Positions 57,485-64,000 of a stretch of 64,000 nt of DNA are shown piece after piece (the first letter of the stretch is position 1; each line of letters begins with the position of its first letter). The stretch is from MFD04580-c1 sp963702995. GTDB taxonomy: Bacteria > Planctomycetota > Phycisphaerae > Tepidisphaerales > Tepidisphaeraceae. The stretch covers positions 6,324,001-6,388,000 of the forward strand of contig OY969783.1 in assembly GCA_963702995.1 (NCBI GenBank), read 5' to 3'. The position numbers and the translations under genes were made by a program. The notes beneath the pieces were generated by a model. It searched no databases. It was not told the origin of the DNA and worked only from the letters and a program-made list of their open reading frames with translations.

Positions 57485-59336
57485 ACTGGCCGGCCAGCGC
57501 CACCAGGGTTCGCGGCTTTTGACCGTAAACCTTGAGGTCAAACCCATGCAACGCCGGCTGGATCCATTCCGGCGGCGGCGACAGCTCGGGCGATGCCGGC
57601 ACTTGCAGATAGGAGAGCGAGCGCTCCAGCAGACGCTTCGCACCCGGGGCGGAGACAACTCCGCCGTAATGCCCGACATCTTTGTCCGGCTCGTGGACAA
57701 TGAACGCCACCACCAGCCGCGGCGCCTCCGCCGGGGCGCCGCACAGGAAGCTGCTGGTGTACTTCGTCGGGCTGTACCCCTGCTTGCCGAGGCTGATGTG
57801 AGCGGTCCCCGTCTTCCCGAAGACGTTCCAAATGTAGCTCCGTCCCCCTTCGCTCTTGCCGGTTGGGGCGGCCGTGCCACGGATCGGCACGTCGCAAAGC
57901 ACCCGCCTTACCTGGGCGGCAACCACGGGGTCGAGGATCTGCGGCTGATAGGCGATGTCCACCGGCTTGTTCTTCTCAACGGTCTTTCCGTCGGCATCCA
58001 ACACGCCCTTTACCAGCGTCGGCTGGACGAGCCGCCCGCCGTTGGCATAAGCACAGAACCCGCGGCACAACTGCAGCGGCGTGACCATGATCTCATAGCC
58101 CTGCGCCACCGATTCGGTGCTGTAGGGGATCCACTTCTTGAGCGGGTTCAATCGGCCCGGCGCCTCGCCCGGCAACTCGATCCCCGTCACGCGCCCGAAC
58201 TGCCACGCCGACAACGCCCGATGCATCGCCGGGCGGCCCATCCGCTCGGACAGCATGCACATGCCGATATTGCTCGACTTCACGAGCACATCCCACGTCG
58301 GCAGCGGCCCGTAGGCGTGAACGTCGCTGACCTTGCGCCCGTCCGGCGCAACATAGTGGCCGCCGTTGATCGGCCAGACCTCGCCCACCGTCGTCACCCG
58401 CGTCTGCAGGGCCGGGCCGACCAGGAACGGCTTCAGCGTTGAGCCAGGCTCGTACGGGCTCACCAGGCAACTGTTCCGCCGGAGGTCGGGGGGGGCATCG
58501 TGATTCTGCGGGTTGAAGGTCGGGTAGTTTGCCAGCGCCAGCACTTCGCCCGTGTTGGGGTCCATCACAACCACTTCGCCGCGCGGCGCGTTGAACTCGG
58601 CGCACGTGGCCGCGAGTTCCTGCTCGGCGAAGAGCTGGATGTTGGCGTCGATTGTCAGCATCAGGTGGCGGCCGTGCTGCGGCGGGACGTAGTCCTCGGC
58701 CGCCACCGCGATCACGCGATGGGCCGAATCTTTCGTCGCGCGTACCGCGCCGTTCTGCCCCGAGAGCAAGCGGTCATACTTGAGCTCCAGCCCGTCCTGG
58801 CCGCGGCCCTCCTTGTTGCTCCCACCCAGGATATGCGCGGCAACCGCGCCCATTGGGTAGTAGCGGGCGTCGCTGGGCGCGACGCCGACTCCGGGCAGGC
58901 CTAATTCCATCACTCGGTCGCACGTCGCATCGTCGAGGTTCTCGGCGACCTTGACGAAGCGGCAGGATGATCGATCGCTGAGGAGCTGATTCAGTTCAAA
59001 CGGGTCCTTCCCCACGGCGCCCGCCAGGCGACCGATCGCGGCGTCAAGGTCCGAGACGCTGTGCTTGTCCTGAAGGTAGACCTCGCGCAGGAAATACGGA
59101 TCGACGAATGCGGCGCGGGTCTGGACGGTCCCGGCCATGAGAATGCCGTTGCGGTCGAAAATGTCGCCGCGACGGGCGAAGAGGACGGTTCGCTGATGCT
59201 GCTGGCGATCGGCCCGGCCAATCGTCTGCTCGCGGCCGTACGTTTGAAGGTAAGCCACGCGGCCGATGAGCGTTACGAAGACCAGGCCGATGCCCGTCAG
59301 CATCGCCGCCGCCCGCCTGGTTGAGAATTCACCCAT
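57483..59336 (-). CDS. Class B penicillin-binding protein (FtsI/SpoVD-like transpeptidase)
   Basis: 617 residues; peptidoglycan transpeptidase. A single membrane segment (AAAMLTGIGLVFVTLIGRVA) follows the cytosolic start, RGDIFDRNGILMA is the linker motif, and the active site has S299-T-L-K302 (SxxK), S354-S-N356 (SxN) and K508-T-G510 (KTG). PASTA repeats are absent; the end is short (LSPPPEWIQPALHGFDLKVY). A class B PBP implies septal or elongation wall synthesis, which supports a peptidoglycan-making planctomycete. It lies at the end of a minus-strand pair with the hypothetical gene at 59467-60465, 130 bp away, with nothing else of the division gene set beside it. Confidence 0.93.
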   Translation of the reverse strand: MGEFSTRRAAAMLTGIGLVFVTLIGRVAYLQTYGREQTIGRADRQQHQRTVLFARRGDIFDRNGILMAGTVQTRAAFVDPYFLREVYLQDKHSVSDLDAAIGRLAGAVGKDPFELNQLLSDRSSCRFVKVAENLDDATCDRVMELGLPGVGVAPSDARYYPMGAVAAHILGGSNKEGRGQDGLELKYDRLLSGQNGAVRATKDSAHRVIAVAAEDYVPPQHGRHLMLTIDANIQLFAEQELAATCAEFNAPRGEVVVMDPNTGEVLALANYPTFNPQNHDAPPDLRRNSCLVSPYEPGSTLKPFLVGPALQTRVTTVGEVWPINGGHYVAPDGRKVSDVHAYGPLPTWDVLVKSSNIGMCMLSERMGRPAMHRALSAWQFGRVTGIELPGEAPGRLNPLKKWIPYSTESVAQGYEIMVTPLQLCRGFCAYANGGRLVQPTLVKGVLDADGKTVEKNKPVDIAYQPQILDPVVAAQVRRVLCDVPIRGTAAPTGKSEGGRSYIWNVFGKTGTAHISLGKQGYSPTKYTSSFLCGAPAEAPRLVVAFIVHEPDKDVGHYGGVVSAPGAKRLLERSLSYLQVPASPELSPPPEWIQPALHGFDLKVYGQKPRTLVALAGQ

Positions 59337-59466
59337 GATTACGCCTCGAAACCGGAGTCTCCGTTGCTTATCGGCACAAGGCGGCTGAAACGAGGACCGG
59401 AGCGTCCGATAACCTGTTTTGACTCATCGGCACGCGGCGGGGGGAGCGGCCAGAAATTTCGGCCCG

Positions 59467-60465
59467 TCAGCAGGAAGCGGGCTGCACGACAGGTTCCGGC
59501 GTCGCCGCGGGTTCTGACACGATGACGGCTTGCCGCATTGACTGTCGGCGAGCCTGGCGGACGGTTGCAAGACTGGCGGCGGCCAACATGCCGACAGTCA
59601 GCCATCGGAAAATCATCGTCACCTTCAGCCAGGGGTCGATCACCGCCTGGTATGGCGGGCTGAACACCTGCGCCGAGATGCCGGCGCAAAAGTCGCTCAC
59701 CTGCTTGGCGCGCCAGAGTTCGGGGTCATGCCGACGAACGTAGCCGTCGAGGCGGTCAAGAATCGCCTGCTGGGCTTCAGGCGAGAGGGCGTCGAGGTCG
59801 GAGGGGAGCTCCAAGTCCCGGGCAATCGAGGCAATGTGCGGGGCGAGCAGTTCGCCGACATTGTTCCTGACCGTGAACCCGCGGGAAGGCTCGATATCTC
59901 GCAACAGGTCCCCAAGCCCGCGGAGGGCGCCGATGTCCTTGGTGACTGGGAAGTCCATCTTGAACGAATCGAGAAACCCCAGCAGATCCGCATCGGAAGG
60001 GCCGCCGGGCTTGCGGCCGAGGTCTTCGATCATCGGGAGGTACATGCCGACATTCTGCTCCCCGCACAAATGGAGGTATGCCGCCAACGGGCCACGACTG
60101 AAATCGTGATAATGCGACCAGGAGGTCGGGTTGACGGCGAATCGCTTTGGCAAGAATGGCGTCGAACGCATCGCCATAATGATCCGCCGCGCCGGGATGA
60201 ACAGCAGCGGCCGCGTCCGCATCGCGGTGCTCCCGCGAACGGTGTAGTCCAGCGCGACCACCCGAAAATCCGGTCTCACCTGCCAGCGATTGACCGAAGC
60301 CGAGAAATCGTAAAACGCCGCCTCGTCAACCGGCAGGATGCCAAAGCCGATCAGACCGATCGCCGCCAACGCGATAAAATAGCCTCGCGCCCGCCACCGC
60401 CGGCCGCCCGTCGGCGTCGCCGTCCTCATTCCACCCATCCGTCCTCCGCAACGTTTTGCTTCCAC
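59467..60465 (-). CDS. Membrane-anchored protein of unknown function
   Basis: 332 residues (ATG at 60465; inner ATGs at 60438 and 60429 give slightly shorter forms). Hydrophobic segments near both ends: GYFIALAAIGLIGFGILP (about 27-46) and PWLKVTMIFRWLTVGMLAAA (about 280-300), with a ~230-residue domain between that I cannot place. The latter has charged helices (PSDLDALSPEAQQAILDRLD) and a C-terminal Pro/Ala tail ending in Cys. Same strand as the PBP downstream; a role in wall or division is possible only by position. Confidence 0.55.
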   Translation of the reverse strand: MEAKRCGGRMGGMRTATPTGGRRWRARGYFIALAAIGLIGFGILPVDEAAFYDFSASVNRWQVRPDFRVVALDYTVRGSTAMRTRPLLFIPARRIIMAMRSTPFLPKRFAVNPTSWSHYHDFSRGPLAAYLHLCGEQNVGMYLPMIEDLGRKPGGPSDADLLGFLDSFKMDFPVTKDIGALRGLGDLLRDIEPSRGFTVRNNVGELLAPHIASIARDLELPSDLDALSPEAQQAILDRLDGYVRRHDPELWRAKQVSDFCAGISAQVFSPPYQAVIDPWLKVTMIFRWLTVGMLAAASLATVRQARRQSMRQAVIVSEPAATPEPVVQPASC

Positions 60466-60544
60466 CAGGCCATGAGGATTCTATCGGAATCCGCCCCCAC
60501 TTCACGCCCGCGGGGTCTCCCCGCTCCCCCCCCAACCCCAAAAC

Positions 60545-60617
60545 ACCTCCAGACCCCTTTTTCCAGCGTAAAGGGGTCTGGAGGTATTTTGTAAAAATAC
60601 CTTCTGACCCTTTTACG
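60545..60617. repeat. Inverted repeat, CCTCCAGACCCCTTT arms
   Basis: ACCTCCAGACCCCTTT at 60545-60560 and its reverse complement at 60570-60585 are perfect; a third related arm, AATACCTTCTGACCCTTTTA, follows at about 60597-60616. It lies in the divergent gap between the hypothetical protein and the ABC exporter. Confidence 0.8.
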
Positions 60618-60659
60618 GATGCCTCGCCGTTTTTGGGTGGGGTACGTAGAATCGCATTG

Positions 60660-62587
60660 ATGGCGGCGGCGCGCGAGTTAGCGACGGGTCATGAGGCGGC
60701 GGCTCCGCCTGCGGCGACGCCGACCGGGCGGGTGTTCCGGCGGCTGCTGGGGCTGCTGAAGCCGGAAGGGGCCTCATCGGCGCGGGGATGCTCCTGCTCG
60801 TGCTGTCGATGCCTTGCGAGCTGTTCCCGGCGCTGGTCTGGAAGTTTGTCACCGACGATCTGATCCTCGCCGGCCGCTCCAGGCCGACGCCGATCCTCCC
60901 CGCGCTCTTCTCTTTTGGCGGCCGGATCGAAGGGAAAGTCGCGGTCCTCTTCTCCTCCATCGCCTGGCTCTTCGTCGTCTACTGCGTCGGCGAGGCGATG
61001 CAGTCCGTGAGCGACAACCTTCTCGGCAGGGCCGCGCAGCGGTTCATCCTGGGGCTCCGCAATCGCGTCTATCGGAAGATTCAGCGGCAGAGCCTCGGCT
61101 ACCTCCAGCGGCAACGGACCGGCGACCTGATGAGCCGCGCCACGGGCGACGTGGATGAGCTCCAATCGCTCATCGTGAACGGGATCGACGCCGTCGTCGG
61201 CGACGGGTTGCGATGGGTCGCCACCGTCACCATTGTCATGCTGATGAGCTGGAAAGTCGCCAGCGTCTCGCTGGCGCCGATGCTCATCGTTTACGTGATG
61301 CTCCAGGTCTTCAACCGCCGCGTGGCGCCGATCTACAAGGCGGTCCGCGAGGCGGCCGGCGACGTCTCCACCCGCCTTCAGGAAAACCTCTCCGGCGTTG
61401 TGGTGATCAAGATCTTCCGCCGCGAGAAGGAAGAAGAAGCCCGATTTCGCACCGCCACCGAAAAGTATTACCAGCAGCAGATTCGCTCCATCAACGCGCG
61501 GAGCCTCTTCTTCCCCTTCAACCGGGCGGTCGGGTTCTTCAGCAATATCTTCATGATCGGCGTCGGCGGGTACCTCATCCTCACCGGCGGCGGCTTCACG
61601 GTGGGCGAGTTGCTCGCCTTCCGAGCCTACTGGTGGCGGCTGTTCGGCCCGATTCAGACCCTCGCCCGCGTGAATGACATGGTCCAGCGGGCCGTGGCGG
61701 CCGCCCGGCGCATCTTCGAAGTCCTTGATGCCCCCGACGAACTGCCCGAAAGCCAAAGCGCGGCGCCGCTGGAGACCGTTCGGGGCGCGATGGCGTTATC
61801 CCATGTCACCTTTGCCTACGACGCTGACCCGACGCCCGCCGCCGCCATGCCCGACGCCGCCACGCCCGACGCCGCCATGCCCGCCGCGCCGCGCGCTGTC
61901 CTGCACGACGTGTCGCTGGCGATCGAGCCCGGGCGCACCGTTGCCCTCTGCGGCCCCAGCGGGTCGGGCAAGAGCACGATCCTGAACCTGCTGCTCCGAT
62001 TTTACGACCCCGCCGAAGGGTCGGTCACCCTCGACGGCCGCGACTTACCGTCGATCCCCCGGTCGAGCCTCCGCAGCCATTTCGCCTTGGTTCAGCAGGA
62101 GACGTTCCTGTTCAACGACAGCATTCTGGACAACATCCGCTACGGATCGCCCGAAGCGCCCATGGACGCGATCGTCGCGGCCGCCCGCGCCGCCAACGCC
62201 CACGACTTCATCTCGCAGCTACCCAACGGCTACGAAACGCGCGTCGGCGAGCGGGGTGTCCGGCTCAGCGGCGGCCAGAAACAGCGCATCAGCATCGCGC
62301 GGGCGTTCCTGTCCAACCCCACCATTCTTCTGCTCGACGAGCCGACGAGCAGCGTCGAGCCTGACGCCGAGGCCGCGATCATCGCCGCCCTGGATCGCCT
62401 GATGGCCGGGCGCACCACGGTCCTCACGAGCCACCGCCCAAGCCTGATCCAACAAGCGGACTTTGTGTACGTCGTCGAAGGCGGCCGCATCGCCGAGCAG
62501 GGGACGCCCAACGAGCTGCTCCACCGGGACGGCTGGTTTTCGCGGTTCATGCGATCCGCGGAAGAGCCGGTGGCAGCGCTGACCTGA
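60660..62587 (+). CDS. ABC exporter, membrane and ATPase parts fused (MsbA-like), one frameshift
   Basis: About 640 residues from ATG 60660 (MAAARELATGHEAAAPPAAT, then GRVFRRLLGLLKPEG). The first frame ends near 60775 and the second starts at LIGAGMLLLVLSMPCELFPA: one G is missing from GGGGCC. Six membrane segments of the ABC type-I exporter follow, then VVIKIFRREKEEEARFR, the coupling-helix region. The ATPase has GPSGSGKST (Walker A), VQQETFLFNDSI (Q-loop), LSGGQKQRISIARAFL (signature), ILLLDEPTS (Walker B) and TSHRPS (switch His). The likely substrate is a lipid or lipid-linked molecule, but that is unproven. It stands alone on the plus strand. Confidence 0.88.
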
Positions 62588-63038
62588 GCCGGCGGGCCAG
62601 CGATTGTGATCCGCGACACGCGGGAGCGGTCATGGTTCGGCGATCCCGGGCCAGCCGCTCATGGTCGCCAACCCTTTCTGAATGTCTGCTAAACCATTCG
62701 CACCATCCTTGCCCGATAACACCCGTGGCGACCGACAAGCCGCAGGCGGAGCGGCGTCGTCGGCATCGGCTGCGCGCGCCGACGATCAGGGGTGAATCGA
62801 CTGTAACGGCATGGCTCGCGCGCCGCGGAGGCGCGTGAAAGGTAACACGCCCAAATTGTCATTGTCGAAACGTGCCCAGCCCCTTAAACGGTGATCTCCT
62901 GACCGGGCATTCTTTGCCTGCCGACGGTTATGGTGAATGATGAGCGCCGGGCGATATGTTCTTCATGGGCCGCCGGCAGCAGGCCGAAGCGGCCGGTGAC
63001 GCGCGCCGAGCGTGATCGCGCAACCTAGCGGAGAGGAT
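62588..63038. other. Long gap before the surface protein
   Basis: About 450 bp with no supported gene. I see no match to any of the repeat families and no clear RNA gene. GAGAGGA lies just before ATG 63039 as a ribosome-binding site. A promoter for the surface protein must lie somewhere here, but no -35/-10 pair is clear. Confidence 0.45.
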
Positions 63039-64000
63039 ATGTACAAGAAGACGAGCGGGTTGCGCGGCCGCACGCTGCGCCTGGCCGGATCTACCGACAT
63101 GCGTGGCGAGATCATGCAACGGGCGGCGGTGGAACCCCTCGAACGGCGCGTCCTGCTGAGCGGCTCGGGCGAAGACGGAGCCGGCGGCCCGCGGATATCG
63201 ATCGATGCTCCCACCGTCGTCAGCGCCGACGCGCCCGTGACCGTAACGGTCACCTTCACCGATTCAGGCGGCCTCCAGGCCGATTCGTTCAAGGTGAACA
63301 AGATCTCCGTCGGCCGCGGCGACGGCCACGGCAGGGGCCTCACGCTCACCGAGATCAGCGGCGCCCTCTCCGCGGACGGCACGTCATACGTCGCGCAATT
63401 CGCGGTCGCCGGCCCGAACGGCCCGTGGAGCGCCGCGGATGACGGGTCCTACTCCGTCACGGTCAACCCCAAGGCGATCCGCAACGGGGCCGACCATAGC
63501 TCGGCGGCGAGCAGCGCGCCCCTGATCGTCAACTTGCCCCCGCCCACGAGCGGCCCCATCGACACGACCCCTCCGACCGCCGTCATCGTCCCGCCCCAGA
63601 ACGTGACGACGTTCCAAGCCCCGGGCGAGACGGTTCAAGTGACCTTCTCCGACAACGCGGCCATCCAGGCCGCGAGCGTCGGCGTGAATGATCTGCTGGT
63701 CACCGGGCCGGCCGGCGTCCTGCGCGTCACGTCCGTCTCTATGTCGCCGACAACCGACGCGGCGTCTATCGTCGCAACGTTCACGGTCCAGGCGCCCGGC
63801 GGCGGGTGGCAGCCGGAGGCGAACGGCACGTACCTGGTCAACCTCGTGCCCGGCTCGGTTATCGACAGCAGCGGGAACCCCGTCGGCGCGGCCGCGCCGG
63901 CGTCGTTCACCGTGCAGGTCGTCCGCCCGACCCCTCCCGTAGCCACCATCACGCCGATCGCACCCGTCGTGGCGGCGGGCCTTTCATCTGAAACGATCCG
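63039..64000 (+). CDS. LEPR-XLL type surface protein with Ig-like domains, cut by window end
   Basis: Open from ATG 63039 to the last base: at least 320 residues with no stop. After a basic start, VEPLERRVLLSGSG at residues ~32-45 matches the LEPR-XLL motif that planctomycetes place before large extracellular proteins. Then come repeat-like segments of about 115 residues beginning GPRISIDAPTVVSADAPVTV and TPPTAVIVPPQNVTTFQAPG, each with TVTVTFTDSG or QVTFSDNA, DGSYSVTVNPKAIRNG and NGTYLVNLVPGSVID, like bacterial Ig/cadherin-type (proprotein convertase or calcium-binding) domains of adhesins. Probably a much longer adhesin or exoenzyme continues beyond the window. Confidence 0.8.
   Translation, partial: MYKKTSGLRGRTLRLAGSTDMRGEIMQRAAVEPLERRVLLSGSGEDGAGGPRISIDAPTVVSADAPVTVTVTFTDSGGLQADSFKVNKISVGRGDGHGRGLTLTEISGALSADGTSYVAQFAVAGPNGPWSAADDGSYSVTVNPKAIRNGADHSSAASSAPLIVNLPPPTSGPIDTTPPTAVIVPPQNVTTFQAPGETVQVTFSDNAAIQAASVGVNDLLVTGPAGVLRVTSVSMSPTTDAASIVATFTVQAPGGGWQPEANGTYLVNLVPGSVIDSSGNPVGAAAPASFTVQVVRPTPPVATITPIAPVVAAGLSSETI

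Overview
The window is a GC-rich bacterial chromosome segment that reads as Planctomycetota, most likely class Phycisphaerae (the class is an inference). Lineage markers are a DUF1501 protein paired with a planctomycete cytochrome (PSCyt1/DUF1549/DUF1553) protein, a LEPR-XLL type surface protein, a DUF4175 giant protein inside a moxR/DUF58/BatA cluster, and many short palindromic intergenic repeats. A class B penicillin-binding protein fits a peptidoglycan-making planctomycete. No rRNA, tRNA, CRISPR array, prophage or insertion sequence was recognised.

Layout. 0-7.3 kb: end of a short-chain dehydrogenase, error-prone polymerase dnaE2, a bifunctional nucleotidyltransferase-PfkB kinase with its domains in reverse order to E. 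coli HldE, and ribosomal protein S1. 7.4-15 kb: DUF1501 protein, planctomycete cytochrome protein and a double M16 peptidase, all on the minus strand. 15-24 kb: malate dehydrogenase, a beta-propeller lipoprotein, rsmA, small membrane or secreted proteins, DUF4058, an ATP-grasp protein and glutamate dehydrogenase. 24-36.4 kb: a minus-strand series of a SPOR-like membrane protein, a sugar-phosphate isomerase-like protein, RnfC, an RnfD-like protein, a large membrane protein, an ABC ATPase and its double ABC-2 permease. 37-38.9 kb: an alpha/beta-hydrolase-like protein lacking the nucleophile serine, and mutM. 39-53 kb: the moxR-DUF58-BatA-VWA-DUF4175-prenyltransferase-repeat cluster, into which a two-gene HEPN-like/BolA-like cassette is inserted. 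53-64 kb: an orphan FlgC-like protein, a Cys-rich small protein, a Xer recombinase, queA, a PBP, an ABC exporter, and the start of a large surface protein that runs off the end.

Two window-wide patterns stand out. First, at least thirteen otherwise well-conserved genes are each interrupted by a one-base frame change (one gene by two), mostly in short G/C runs. I read these as uncorrected indels in the assembly rather than decay, and annotate each as one gene. Second, the gaps between genes carry about ten families of inverted repeats. Four families recur inside the window: a roughly 150 bp element five times, a GGGGAGACTCCCC palindrome three times, a GGTGCCCTCACCGG inverted repeat twice, and a GGACCGC/GCGGTCC palindrome twice. 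None has an obvious mobilising enzyme nearby.
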